From IMG/VR virus record IMGVR_UViG_3300010397_000042, positions 1-64,000 of that record: a stretch of DNA of 64,000 bases. One strand, written 5' to 3'. The notes beneath the pieces are model-generated. The model was not told where the DNA came from, ran no database searches, and saw only the letters and a program-made list of their open reading frames with translations. Shown piece by piece: positions 48,281 to 56,023 of this stretch; the first letter of the stretch is position 1, and each line of letters opens with the position of its first letter. The DNA comes from a virus. The position numbers and the translations under genes are program-made.

Positions 48281-48582
48281 AGCTCGTCCACCAAAGAGCG
48301 GAGATCTTCCTTGCTCATTTGCTCCAGGATGCGCCGTAGCGTCCGTTTGACACCTGCAACGTACGTAGACCTCCCGTTGTGCATCGATGCCGTGCGGCGC
48401 CACGTGCGATCGTTCGTCTGGTCGGGATCGCGCTCGAGACGAGCTTCCGGGTAGTCCCGGTACCAGCGTTTGAGGTACGGGCCGTATAGACTCTCGTGGT
48501 AGTCGAATGCTGGATGAGTCGTGACCATACGTCCGATGATTTGGAAACCATGCTTGACGAGAAAGTATGTAATGTCTGACAT
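48277..48582 (-). CDS. Hypothetical protein (101 aa)
   Basis: YFLVKHGFQIIGRM N-terminus, basic middle. First gene of this minus unit, 7 bp from the -10. Confidence 0.6.
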   Translation of the reverse strand: MSDITYFLVKHGFQIIGRMVTTHPAFDYHESLYGPYLKRWYRDYPEARLERDPDQTNDRTWRRTASMHNGRSTYVAGVKRTLRRILEQMSKEDLRSLVDEL

Positions 48583-48589
48583 GACCTAT

Positions 48590-48618
48590 AGTGTAGCAGA
48601 AAGCTTGTAGTATGTCAA
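48590..48618 (-). promoter_or_regulatory. Phage promoter, leaderless type
   Basis: -35 TTGACA in TTGACATACTACAAG, 17 bp, -10 TACACT, 7 bp to ATG. Confidence 0.8.
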
Positions 48619-48624
48619 GAGACG

Positions 48625-48925
48625 GTAGGATACGGGGGTAGTCGAGAGGGGTATCCTCGGGAACTTCAATGATTCCAATGACTCTATACCCTAGAAACCC
48701 TAAAACACCCTAGATTTGAAAAGTCAAAAGATTATTTACGTCACCTAATAGGTTTTGCTATAGACCTATATGCGGAGAGGGTATAGACGGTATCTACAGA
48801 TTCGTGAATGATTTCATAGGCAATTTGACCAAAATCGGAAAACCATAGGGTGTCGAAGGCTTACCGCGCTTTTTTGAGTGATTTCGAGGGCTACCAGAAA
48901 TCGACACAACTATCCCAATCGGTAT
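48625..48925. other. AT-rich divergent intergenic region
   Basis: About 300 bp without a supported gene, visibly richer in A and T than its surroundings, with short repeats such as CCCTA (ATACCCTAGAAACCCTAAAACACCCTAG) and TATAGAC motifs. Lies between divergent promoters; could hold a replication origin or control region. Confidence 0.45.
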
Positions 48926-48954
48926 TGGACACACTCTAAGATCCGATCCATACT
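48926..48954 (+). promoter_or_regulatory. Phage promoter, leaderless type
   Basis: -35 TGGACA in GGACACACTCTAAG, 17 bp, -10 CATACT, 6 bp to ATG. Confidence 0.8.
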
Positions 48955-48960
48955 ATCAGC

Positions 48961-49107
48961 ATGTACACGCTCAACAATCAAAACACGTTCGGCAGCTTCT
49001 CTGATGCAATCGAGGCCTCGCGCGACTTGCGCGACGCTGGTTATCGCGGGGTCATTGTGATCCACGACGAGAATGGCGAAGTCTGTTACTACCACGCCGC
49101 GCTGTAA
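48961..49107 (+). CDS. Small hypothetical protein (48 aa)
   Basis: MYTLNNQNTFGSFSDAIEAS then GYRGVIVIHDENGEVCYY, alpha/beta. The leaderless layout makes the ATG start firm. Confidence 0.6.
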   Translation: MYTLNNQNTFGSFSDAIEASRDLRDAGYRGVIVIHDENGEVCYYHAAL

Positions 49108-49122
49108 GGCTCGACGACATAA

Positions 49123-49161
49123 CCCGCAGGGGATAACCGCTAACGCGGTGTCTCTTGCGGG
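49123..49161. repeat. Nested stem-loop after the 48-aa gene
   Basis: CCCGCA/TGCGGG outer stem enclosing ACCGC-TAAC-GCGGT. Could act as a terminator; no T-run. Confidence 0.45.
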
Positions 49162-49200
49162 GGCAGGGGGAGCCGCTAAGCACTGCGGGGCGATGAATGC

Positions 49201-49226
49201 GTAGTGTGTTAGCTAATAACACCTAC
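49201..49226. repeat. Inverted repeat before the next promoter
   Basis: GTAG-T-GTGTTA, short loop, TAACAC-CTAC. Possible operator or terminator. Confidence 0.4.
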
Positions 49227-49264
49227 ATCTCTCACTTATTATCAATCATTAGCGCTATTAGACA

Positions 49265-49294
49265 TCGACACACTCTAAGAAATCGAGTCATGCT
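49265..49294 (+). promoter_or_regulatory. Phage promoter, leaderless type
   Basis: -35 TCGACA in TCGACACACTCTAAG, 18 bp, -10 CATGCT, 6 bp to ATG. Weaker -35. Confidence 0.65.
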
Positions 49295-49300
49295 CTAGTT

Positions 49301-49498
49301 ATGTACACGGTCATCATCATCCACGCACCGATCCTCGGTAACTACAGCGCTAGCAACGTGCTCTGCTACGTCCGTTCGCGCAAGGCAGCGGACAAGATGG
49401 TGCGCGAGCTTAGCGCTAAGAACGCGGGCAACGGTTACGTCGCAGGCTACATGTTTTGCGAGGGAAAGCTCGCAAGTACGATTTCTCAGATTTCTTGA
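49301..49498 (+). CDS. Small hypothetical protein (65 aa)
   Basis: MYTVIIIHAP... then a basic helix and VAGYMFCEGKL. The opening MYT and strand pattern resemble the 48-aa neighbour. Leaderless layout. Confidence 0.6.
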   Translation: MYTVIIIHAPILGNYSASNVLCYVRSRKAADKMVRELSAKNAGNGYVAGYMFCEGKLASTISQIS

Positions 49499-49527
49499 TT
49501 GACATACTCTGAGGCCCACGCTATAGT
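49499..49527 (+). promoter_or_regulatory. Phage promoter, leaderless type
   Basis: -35 TTGACA in TTGACATACTCTGAG, 17 bp, -10 TATAGT, 6 bp to ATG. Starts directly after the previous TGA. Confidence 0.88.
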
Positions 49528-49533
49528 CTACTC

Positions 49534-49692
49534 ATGTTCGACGCCGCAAAAAAGCACGATGCCCGACGCGCCGAAGTCTACGCGCGTTTGCTCGCCGCTA
49601 CGGCCGCTCTTGAGGCCTCGATCGCAACGTCCGTCAAGTACGTCAGCACCACGGCCGACACCACGGCCGCCACTGTTCGCCCCTCGCGCTGA
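49534..49692 (+). CDS. Small Ala-rich protein (52 aa)
   Basis: Helical, Ala-rich, basic tip. Leaderless layout. Unknown. Confidence 0.55.
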   Translation: MFDAAKKHDARRAEVYARLLAATAALEASIATSVKYVSTTADTTAATVRPSR

Positions 49693-49715
49693 TACACTCT
49701 AAGAAAGGCGATAAT
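49689..49715 (+). promoter_or_regulatory. Variant phage promoter
   Basis: CTGATA-CACTCTAAG with -10 GATAAT at 15 bp spacing, overlapping the previous TGA; only 3 bp to the ATG. Less certain. Confidence 0.4.
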
Positions 49716-49718
49716 CCC

Positions 49719-50054
49719 ATGGTCACCCTATCGTTCATTGTACTCGCGCTGTTCCCCATCGTGCTCCCGTCGGTACTTGCCCTCGTTGGGCTCGTCCTGC
49801 TCGTGTGCGTCCCCACGCGCTCGTTTGAGCGTGAGGAGACTGCTCTGTACGTTGCCGAACAAGCGGCACTCTGGTCGGCCGTACGGGACGCGTACAATGC
49901 GGATGCGTTAGAGCTTGGGCTCGCTGTCGTGGAAGCGCAGCACACACCTGTACCTACAGAGCCTACCATGGCGGATGCGCTCTTCGCTGGGATGGCGGTT
50001 TACAGTAGGATTAGAACTTCTAATGTCACTGTAATCGATGAGTCGAGGGCCTGA
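49719..50054 (+). CDS. Membrane-anchored protein (111 aa)
   Basis: N-terminal TM helix (residues 3-31), then a soluble Ala/Thr-rich region. Unknown. Confidence 0.6.
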   Translation: MVTLSFIVLALFPIVLPSVLALVGLVLLVCVPTRSFEREETALYVAEQAALWSAVRDAYNADALELGLAVVEAQHTPVPTEPTMADALFAGMAVYSRIRTSNVTVIDESRA

Positions 50055-50259
50055 GTATCCCGTTCGGGATGTAGTACACTCGATAGGGATAGCATTAGCG
50101 CGATAATCGCTATCCCAACTCGGATATTACGCGATGCGTTATCCGCGCGATATTACTCATGATTTCGCACTGGGGGCCGATACCCCCTCCCCACCCCCCT
50201 CGTAGGAACGCAGGACTGGTCCCCCTACAACAAGAAACGATACTAGCATTAGGTGTAGA
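50055..50259. other. Intergenic region with hairpins and a C-rich run
   Basis: Contains ATCCCG-TT-CGGGAT (50057-50070), GGGATAGC/GCTATCCC (50086-50116), and a C-rich run at 50183-50199 whose complement has G-runs (GGGGGG-T-GGGG-A-GGGGG). A palindrome AGGTGTAG-A-CTACACCT (50251-50267) overlaps the next gene's stop. No gene supported. Confidence 0.5.
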
Positions 50260-50442
50260 CTACACCTTATTCCTACGATAATGGCACCCGTCGTGGTCTT
50301 TGCACTTCCATGTGCCCTCGCCGAAGATCTGTCTCGGGTATGAGTTATTGTCACATAACTCACACGGCCTCAGGTATCCACGCATCCACAAGCAACCCCC
50401 ACCGAATCCAATCAAAGCAAAGATAATAGCTACTAGAAGCAC
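50260..50442 (-). CDS. Membrane-anchored Cys-rich protein (60 aa)
   Basis: GTG start; N-terminal TM (LLVAIIFALIGFGGG), then CELCDN...CKDHDGCH, a likely zinc site outside the membrane. Overlaps the upstream lipoprotein gene's end. Confidence 0.6.
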   Translation of the reverse strand: MLLVAIIFALIGFGGGCLWMRGYLRPCELCDNNSYPRQIFGEGTWKCKDHDGCHYRRNKV

Positions 50443-50942
50443 TTATTTTCCCCATTCTGACCTGCGTTATCGCAGTGTTCTTTGATCCATCGTTTGTAAT
50501 ACCAAACGCTTCGATCGAGCTGCAGATACTTCCCGGTGATCGGCACATCAACGAGCTGTCCATCGCAGATCCATGCGCTCTCCGTGCGTCCAACCAGGAC
50601 CTCGTTCCCACGTAGATCATGCCCTACGTGATGCTTGAGGGTCCCAGTACAGTGAGATTTCGCCCACTCGTTCATGCGAACCTCTTCGGCATCGAGCTCG
50701 CGTTTTTTATCGGCTAGCTTCGCCTCGTAGTCGTCGCACTGAGGACACCTCACACGTTTGGCAATGTCGGTCCGAGGTGGCGGATCTGGCTGCGCAGGCG
50801 GTGGTCTGTTCGCAACTTCGATTTGCCGTGCCTGATCAGCCTGCTCAGCAGGAGTTGGAGGTCTCCACGATTTGTCCTCCGCATGACTCGCAGCACATCC
50901 CGTCGCTATCAGTACCAGCCCAAAAAAATAAAATTTTCTCAT
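50433..50942 (-). CDS. Lipoprotein (169 aa)
   Basis: Lipobox ATGC (Cys at residue 16), Pro-rich linker, then CPQCDD and a helical region. Exported to the envelope. Unknown function; a degenerate promoter motif lies 10-20 bp upstream. Confidence 0.7.
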   Translation of the reverse strand: MRKFYFFGLVLIATGCAASHAEDKSWRPPTPAEQADQARQIEVANRPPPAQPDPPPRTDIAKRVRCPQCDDYEAKLADKKRELDAEEVRMNEWAKSHCTGTLKHHVGHDLRGNEVLVGRTESAWICDGQLVDVPITGKYLQLDRSVWYYKRWIKEHCDNAGQNGENKCF

Positions 50943-50981
50943 TTCGGAATGGTAATAATCGAAGAGTGTGTCGTCAAGAGC

Positions 50982-51518
50982 TCATGTTCGAGGTCCCTGC
51001 AGGCTCTCAAGTGCAACGCGTAGATCCACCTCGCGATCCCTAATGAAGGCAGCTACATACTTGCTCTGAGCAGGATCGTTTCGTTGTGGGTCAGTACACC
51101 AATTGATGAGGCCTCTGGCCGCCACGATGACTCGCCACATCCCATCGATCTTTTTCTGCGCTGCCTGAGGTCCCTTGACACCCAAATCCCGCTCTACGTC
51201 TTCCCAACTCATTTGTTTATCCTCTGACCATCGGTGTTCGCCATCCGAGTGGTAGTCGAGAAGGTGATTCTTCCCAAAGACGCACTCGTATCCGTTGTAA
51301 GTCGCTCCACATTGTAAGTCCGGTCGTTCGATCGTGAATGGCGACTTGAATCCCATCTCGCGAGCAATCTCCTCGAGTCGCTCATCGCTGGCATCGATCG
51401 CAGGTCCGTGGATCTGCTGATACGCGAGCAATCGCTTCGCCGGATTAGGCGATATACACCATCCCAACCGGATGCCGCCAACATCTCCCCACCAGATCAG
51501 AGCCGAGTCCTGCTTCAT
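50982..51518 (-). CDS. Hypothetical protein (178 aa)
   Basis: ATG at 51518 with AAAGGAGAC upstream; the longer frame to 51599 lacks such a site. Contains CGATYNGYECVFGKNH and a C-terminal helical part. Unknown. Confidence 0.65.
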   Translation of the reverse strand: MKQDSALIWWGDVGGIRLGWCISPNPAKRLLAYQQIHGPAIDASDERLEEIAREMGFKSPFTIERPDLQCGATYNGYECVFGKNHLLDYHSDGEHRWSEDKQMSWEDVERDLGVKGPQAAQKKIDGMWRVIVAARGLINWCTDPQRNDPAQSKYVAAFIRDREVDLRVALESLQGPRT

Positions 51519-51624
51519 CGAGTCTCCTTTGCGCCGCAGCGCGAGCAGCGGTAGTAGTCGAACGGCCCCAGGAGGAATCCAGCCGCCACAGGTGGCCAAA
51601 CATCATGCACATCCAAGCGATCAT
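51515..51624 (-). pseudogene. Small zinc-ribbon gene with a frameshift
   Basis: From the ATG at 51624 (with AGGAGG) the frame reads MIAWMCMMFGHLW, a typical phage zinc-ribbon opening, but the matching C-terminus GPFDYYRCSRCGAKETR lies in the -1 frame and ends at 51515. Length to that stop is 110 bp, so one frameshift separates the halves. Confidence 0.45.
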
Positions 51625-52442
51625 GTGCCCTCCTGCGTTGCCTTGGCCGAGGCTCGCCACGCCTCGAGCGCGTTTGAGAGGACCACGTAGGTCCCGAACC
51701 CTACCTGCGTCTCCCGGATGTCATTCTTCCCGAGGGTCTCGCGGACTCTTTCTGCAACCTCGGCGACCTTCCGGAGCGCGGCGAGCTCGATGTGCAACGC
51801 TTCGAGCTTCGATGCGTCGCCAGAATTGAGCACCCGGATATCGCCGACCCGGGGGGCCGTGCGATCGAATTCAGCGCAAGGACCATCGCACGGCGTTGCC
51901 CTCTCTCGGCGTCGCAGCGCACGGAAAGTCTCGACGAGATGGTGCTCGATATGGCCGTTGCTCACGTCGCGCTCGACGATGGCCACGCATGCCTCAATGG
52001 CGTTGTCCCACGTCGCGTCCAGCGATGCAGTCCAGCTCGGCTGCGCCTCGTTGGAGCAATACCCTGGCACATCGCGCCGAAGATTCTCGGGCATGCGACG
52101 CCACACGAAGGGGTCAATCCCTGACCCTACGGGCGGGTCATCGGCGGAGTCCCGCTCATCTACCTGCTCCCAAAACCCGCACTCCTCGGGATGACCTGAG
52201 GGGCGATGACAACGCCTCAGAAACGGGATATCGGACTGAACGGCGAACGTACCCGTGCACCTCGGTTCGGCGGAGCAAAGCGGGATCCGCTCCCCATCCT
52301 CGCTTACATACGTGTCTGCAGGTCCTGGTACGATGGCGATAGTTGTCTCGCTCTCTCCTCGTCCTTGAGCAGTATTCACCAGACGGCTTTTCGGCTTTGC
52401 CGTGCCATCCTCATCTAAACGAGCAAACTCATCATTCGACAT
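51621..52442 (-). CDS. Hypothetical protein (273 aa), paralogue of 11307-12161
   Basis: Shares RRRERATP and ALRKVAE blocks and a DNA stretch of more than 20 bp with the 284-residue protein at 11.3-12.2 kb. N-terminal Cys/His cluster (CSAEPRCTG...CHRPSGHPEEC). Long, mixed helical. Confidence 0.65.
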   Translation of the reverse strand: MSNDEFARLDEDGTAKPKSRLVNTAQGRGESETTIAIVPGPADTYVSEDGERIPLCSAEPRCTGTFAVQSDIPFLRRCHRPSGHPEECGFWEQVDERDSADDPPVGSGIDPFVWRRMPENLRRDVPGYCSNEAQPSWTASLDATWDNAIEACVAIVERDVSNGHIEHHLVETFRALRRRERATPCDGPCAEFDRTAPRVGDIRVLNSGDASKLEALHIELAALRKVAEVAERVRETLGKNDIRETQVGFGTYVVLSNALEAWRASAKATQEGT

Positions 52443-52452
52443 AGCTAACTCC

Positions 52453-52908
52453 TTATGCCCATTCGACGTAGTCTGCTTCGAGTTGCGCTAGCGTGCGTGT
52501 TTCATCGTTGATCCGACGTGTCAGACTAGCGATCGTGCTCTGGATCGATTCACGTCGCTTCTCGAGCACGCTGGGTACCGGCTTACCGAGGTACCGACGG
52601 AAGAAATCGGTAGCCGTGAAGCGCCGTCCATCCATGGTTTCCAGTCCCTCAATACTCTCATTCCGGCCTGAGAAGGATCGAAGTACCCAGCACTGCTTTC
52701 CGACCATGTCATCGAGCTTGTTCACTCGAAACAGAGCGCAGATCTCTCTGGTCCACTGCTCTCGGAATTCGTTCAGTACATAGCCACCGAAGGCTTGAAA
52801 GCACCCTTCGGTGAGTCTGATTCCGATAAACATGGTATCGAACCGTCCATCGCAGTCGTCATCTTTGATGTAATCGATGGTTCCGTGCTCACGATGTTGC
52901 TTTTTCAT
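52453..52908 (-). CDS. Hypothetical protein (151 aa)
   Basis: Beta-rich N-terminal half, helical C-terminus (SIQSTIASLTRRINDETRTLAQLE). Unknown. Confidence 0.6.
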   Translation of the reverse strand: MKKQHREHGTIDYIKDDDCDGRFDTMFIGIRLTEGCFQAFGGYVLNEFREQWTREICALFRVNKLDDMVGKQCWVLRSFSGRNESIEGLETMDGRRFTATDFFRRYLGKPVPSVLEKRRESIQSTIASLTRRINDETRTLAQLEADYVEWA

Positions 52909-53300
52909 GATCCGAACTCCACAAGTCGAACGGGAATGCCCTTCTCTCGAGCCTTCTTGACGGTGTCCATGGTGCCTCCTGTCTTTCCATCCCAGAACGC
53001 GAGCACGTAATCGACCCCCGAGTTCACCATCTGAGTGTTCCTCATCGGGCCGGCTTTCTTCCCGTAGGTGTTCCAGTCGGCAAGAAAGACCTCCGTTGAG
53101 AACCCCATTTCCTTAGCCACACCGTCGGCAAACATGTCCGCACCGCTCTCCAGTACCTGCTTTCTTCGAACCATCTTGTACTTTCCCTGTCCTCCATGGA
53201 CGATCGTGACGCCCTCTTCAGGAAGCGTTTCGAACTCACGCCTCATGACGGGTAGATGCTTCTCGCGGAACGTTCGGGACCCGCAAACAAGTACTCTCAT
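52905..53300 (-). CDS. SLOG-family (DUF2493, YspA-like) protein
   Basis: A 131-residue protein. MRVLVCGSRTF, IVHGG, GADMFADGVAKEMG, and ADWNTYGKKAGPMRN match the YspA-like SLOG fold, which binds nucleotides or ADP-ribose-like ligands in signalling and defence contexts. Coupled start. Confidence 0.75.
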   Translation of the reverse strand: MRVLVCGSRTFREKHLPVMRREFETLPEEGVTIVHGGQGKYKMVRRKQVLESGADMFADGVAKEMGFSTEVFLADWNTYGKKAGPMRNTQMVNSGVDYVLAFWDGKTGGTMDTVKKAREKGIPVRLVEFGS

Positions 53301-53530
53301 GCTCGAGCCAGCCGATCGAAGTGAATTTGAGCCTCATCCAGAGCGAATTTGGCCTTCTTCAACAACTCAACTCGAAGTCGCGCCACTGCTTCCTCAGGCG
53401 AATCGGCCACGACGACCTTGTGAACTGCCCCAGGAAGCACCGTTCCAGCACTCCACTTGCCCCCGTTGATGCAAAAAGTGACCGTACTCGCCGGAAAAGC
53501 ATTCAAAATAGCCCTAATATCGTCGTTCAT
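53297..53530 (-). CDS. Helical/beta protein (77 aa)
   Basis: ATG at 53530 overlaps the upstream stop. Unknown. Confidence 0.6.
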   Translation of the reverse strand: MNDDIRAILNAFPASTVTFCINGGKWSAGTVLPGAVHKVVVADSPEEAVARLRVELLKKAKFALDEAQIHFDRLARA

Positions 53531-53736
53531 GCTTGGTACTCGGGGCACATCGACATTGCCTTCTTCGCGTAGAAGCAGGCTTCTTCCATCTTCGTTCGAC
53601 AGAGACTCAGCTCCCTCGACTCCACGGTAAGAGCTCGTAGAAGTCCTTCCAGCATCAGATCGAACCCTTGTGCGATTTGCTTGGCTCGTTCTTGCCCTTG
53701 CTCATTCAACATGTGTACTTCAAATTCCTTATTCAT
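53527..53736 (-). CDS. Helical protein (69 aa)
   Basis: All-alpha, coupled. Unknown. Confidence 0.6.
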   Translation of the reverse strand: MNKEFEVHMLNEQGQERAKQIAQGFDLMLEGLLRALTVESRELSLCRTKMEEACFYAKKAMSMCPEYQA

Positions 53737-53924
53737 TTAGCAGGCACCTCTCCGTTCCCATCACACCAATCGCAGTCAATCCATCCGAAACCCTGACACT
53801 CCTCGCACTCCCCAACCTCTTCGTCGTCAGGATGCGTGTCCGCGTCACCCGAGCCCCCGCAGTTCCAGCAGATGATGGTCCCATCGCCATCGCACTCTGG
53901 GCATTCATCGTAAATCTCGTCCAT
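53733..53924 (-). CDS. DnaJ-type zinc-finger protein (63 aa)
   Basis: Four CxxCxGxG-like repeats (CPECDGDG, CWNCGGSG, CEECQGFG, CDWCDGNG), the DnaJ Cys-rich domain without a J-domain. Could act as a small chaperone- or RNA-binding module. Confidence 0.7.
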   Translation of the reverse strand: MDEIYDECPECDGDGTIICWNCGGSGDADTHPDDEEVGECEECQGFGWIDCDWCDGNGEVPAK

Positions 53925-54114
53925 TTCTCATAAGCTCCATAATGTCTTGTTCAAGCTCCCCGATCTTGCGATCTAAAACACGAATAATCCGAGCCAAATC
54001 TCGAGATTTGGGTGGAATCTTGTCGTTCCAAGCAGACTCGATCTCCAATTCCCGTGCTCGCTTGACGATGTCTTCCCAATCCCAGTCATCAACCGGATCC
54101 CAACGCTCGGTCAT
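53905..54114 (-). CDS. Acidic helical protein (69 aa)
   Basis: Trp-rich N-terminus then charged helix (IIRVLDRKIGELEQDIMEL). Overlaps the DnaJ-finger gene by 20 bp. Confidence 0.6.
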   Translation of the reverse strand: MTERWDPVDDWDWEDIVKRARELEIESAWNDKIPPKSRDLARIIRVLDRKIGELEQDIMELMRNGRDLR

Positions 54115-54509
54115 TCGAAGAACACCGAGGGGGTCGGATTGCCGTTTTGGATCCGAATCCAGCTCAAAAGCTCCCGCTTCCGGTCGCTCCCCAGCGCCGC
54201 CTGAAGCAGAATCCGCTCCTCATGGGAGCGCACCGGTCGATTGAGATACACAATGACGTGTCGATGTGGGAGTCCGCTTTTGGAAGGAATGGCGCCGTAT
54301 CCAAACACGTATCCAGCTTGGCTCAGTACCGTGTAGTGTCTCAAAAACACCCCGAAGTCCTCTTCCGTATCGATATCGATGAAGAGTTCGTGCTCTGCTG
54401 GTTCCACAACCTGCTGTCCGGCTCCGGCAGCACACACCTTTTGAAAATCCTGACTGAAGTAGTCATCCAACGACGGTGCCTTGCGCACTTCCATGCAGAG
54501 TTTAGTCAT
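54111..54509 (-). CDS. Possible AEP/primase-like protein (132 aa)
   Basis: ELFIDIDTEEDF gives a DxD acidic pair, SKSGLPHRHVIVYL an S-x-H-like strand, and GSDRKREL a late acidic site, compatible with a minimal primase-polymerase core. No zinc domain. Family assignment is tentative. Confidence 0.45.
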   Translation of the reverse strand: MTKLCMEVRKAPSLDDYFSQDFQKVCAAGAGQQVVEPAEHELFIDIDTEEDFGVFLRHYTVLSQAGYVFGYGAIPSKSGLPHRHVIVYLNRPVRSHEERILLQAALGSDRKRELLSWIRIQNGNPTPSVFFE

Positions 54510-54739
54510 AATGTCCTCTTAGCTTTGAGCTTGGTAAGCCGGCATTCCAGATCTGCAATCTGCTTTTCGATCTCACCGCATTTGAAACAAGTCCAGACAC
54601 CATCTACCTCGATTTCCGATTTCGTAGCGTCATCTAGACCCTCCTCGTAAGAACCAATCGCCTTATGTCCACACGAGAGCACGGGAAACCACTGACGTGG
54701 CGGCTGATAATCGGCCCAGTCTATGATCTTGACCTTCAT
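54506..54739 (-). CDS. Zinc-ribbon-like protein (77 aa)
   Basis: ATG at 54739. SCGHKAIG...CFKCGEIEK then a coiled coil. Coupled. Confidence 0.6.
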   Translation of the reverse strand: MKVKIIDWADYQPPRQWFPVLSCGHKAIGSYEEGLDDATKSEIEVDGVWTCFKCGEIEKQIADLECRLTKLKAKRTL

Positions 54740-55098
54740 AGAAAACGCTCCACTCGACGCTGTTCTGGCGTCACTAGATCCCCATACCAAATCTCAACCT
54801 CATCGAGTGCCACCCAGTGCTCGATTCCGTGAACTGGCACTCGTAATCCAGGCACCTGACTGTGAACATCGTAGGAATGCCCATGGTCGTAGACCCTACG
54901 GGTCTCAGTTCGGATGGAGATCAGTTCGAAGGTTGCGACTCCATTCGGCCATTGCACCATAACGACATCCCCATCCTCGAAGATGAGTCCGTATCGAACG
55001 TTGGCCGTCTTGTCCGGACCCAGCCCGAATCCTGGAAGGGAGAAGTAGATGTTTCCCCAGTCATCATGCCGCTCAAGTTTGATGTATTGATGGCTCAT
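54736..55098 (-). CDS. Beta-rich hypothetical protein (120 aa)
   Basis: ATG at 55098 overlaps the upstream stop. Gly/Val-rich strands. Unknown. Confidence 0.6.
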   Translation of the reverse strand: MSHQYIKLERHDDWGNIYFSLPGFGLGPDKTANVRYGLIFEDGDVVMVQWPNGVATFELISIRTETRRVYDHGHSYDVHSQVPGLRVPVHGIEHWVALDEVEIWYGDLVTPEQRRVERFL

Positions 55099-55394
55099 CG
55101 ACCATCCCATCGGAAGCGTTCCATGACCGTCCTAGCCTTTGAAATGGAACCCCATACGATCAGGTTGTAGACGTCGCTAATGAGTTCCTGCGCTCGCCAA
55201 CGCATTAGCGCCAGCTCATCGCGTTCTTTCCGCAGCTCCTCATTCTCAGCCCTCAGAACCTCGAGCTCCTGCTCGTAGGAGGCCTTGATTGACGAAACAG
55301 CAGCTCCGGCCACCGCTCCAACAGCCTCATTGAGATCCTTCCACGGATCCTGCTGGGGCTGCCTCCAGTTTGAAATCCAATCTCTAATACTCAC
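55095..55394 (-). CDS. Coiled-coil protein (99 aa)
   Basis: Ala/Gly segment then LEVLRAENEELRKERDELALM coiled coil. Unknown. Confidence 0.6.
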   Translation of the reverse strand: MSIRDWISNWRQPQQDPWKDLNEAVGAVAGAAVSSIKASYEQELEVLRAENEELRKERDELALMRWRAQELISDVYNLIVWGSISKARTVMERFRWDGR

Positions 55395-55621
55395 GACTGA
55401 GATCTCCAGGACTGAAGGGCGTCTCGCATGGCCACCAAGTAGGCCTCAACGGCTACGACCTCGGCCTCGAACATCGTCTCACACGGAACCCAGTTTCTCG
55501 CCGTCTGTACCAAGACTCGAGCCTGAGCGAGCTCCTCCGGTGAGGTTCGCCAGAACCTGAACGTGAGCGATAACTCACCCGGTTGCTCGGCGTCATCATC
55601 ATGCCAATCGATCCGAATCAT
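55391..55621 (-). CDS. Hypothetical protein (76 aa)
   Basis: Beta then helical; coupled. Unknown. Confidence 0.6.
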   Translation of the reverse strand: MIRIDWHDDDAEQPGELSLTFRFWRTSPEELAQARVLVQTARNWVPCETMFEAEVVAVEAYLVAMRDALQSWRSQS

Positions 55622-55836
55622 CGTCCGTATTCTGCCTCCTCGGCAGCTTGTTGGAGTTGCTCACCAAGCATTCGAGCGATGTCGCACGTGAGAGTTTGAC
55701 CGGTTCCTCCGATGCTCAGGTGAACCTGTTTTCCCTCCTCATTCCACGTGAGCTTGATATCTTCGAACATCCAAACAGCGCTTCTTTCCATTGCAGGCAC
55801 CCTCTCTATTTCTCCCGGCGTTCGATATGCACTCAT
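55618..55836 (-). CDS. Hypothetical protein (72 aa)
   Basis: WMFEDIKLTWNEEGKQVHLSIGGTGQTL then a helical tail. Coupled. Confidence 0.6.
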   Translation of the reverse strand: MSAYRTPGEIERVPAMERSAVWMFEDIKLTWNEEGKQVHLSIGGTGQTLTCDIARMLGEQLQQAAEEAEYGR

Positions 55837-55973
55837 AGCTTCAGAACCTCCTCAGCTTCCTCCGCGATGTCGGAGAGCTCGAGGATGATTTCTGCGGCAT
55901 CATCGCCATGCCAACTCAGATGGACCAACCTCTCCAGAATCTCTTCCATCGCTTCGTATTTCTCTCGGTTCAT
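55833..55973 (-). CDS. Acidic helical protein (46 aa or 83 aa)
   Basis: ATG at 55973 has AAGGA upstream. The frame is open to a GTG at 56084, which would add a TM segment but would run through a terminator-like hairpin. The shorter form is preferred. Confidence 0.5.
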   Translation of the reverse strand: MNREKYEAMEEILERLVHLSWHGDDAAEIILELSDIAEEAEEVLKL

Positions 55974-55984
55974 TTCGTAGTCCT

Positions 55985-56017
55985 TATAAAACGGGTCCCC
56001 GGAGCCGTAGCTCCGGG
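55985..56017 (-). terminator. Hairpin with T-run, minus strand
   Basis: CCCGGAGC/GCTCCGGG stem (8 bp) with a 4-nt loop, followed on the minus strand by CCCGTTTTAT. Intrinsic terminator or mRNA 3' end between two genes. Confidence 0.5.
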
Positions 56018-56023
56018 AAATCC

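Noticed and set aside
50157-50363. 68-codon minus ORF
   Set aside because: Crosses the hairpin and C-run region and a better-supported gene in another frame.
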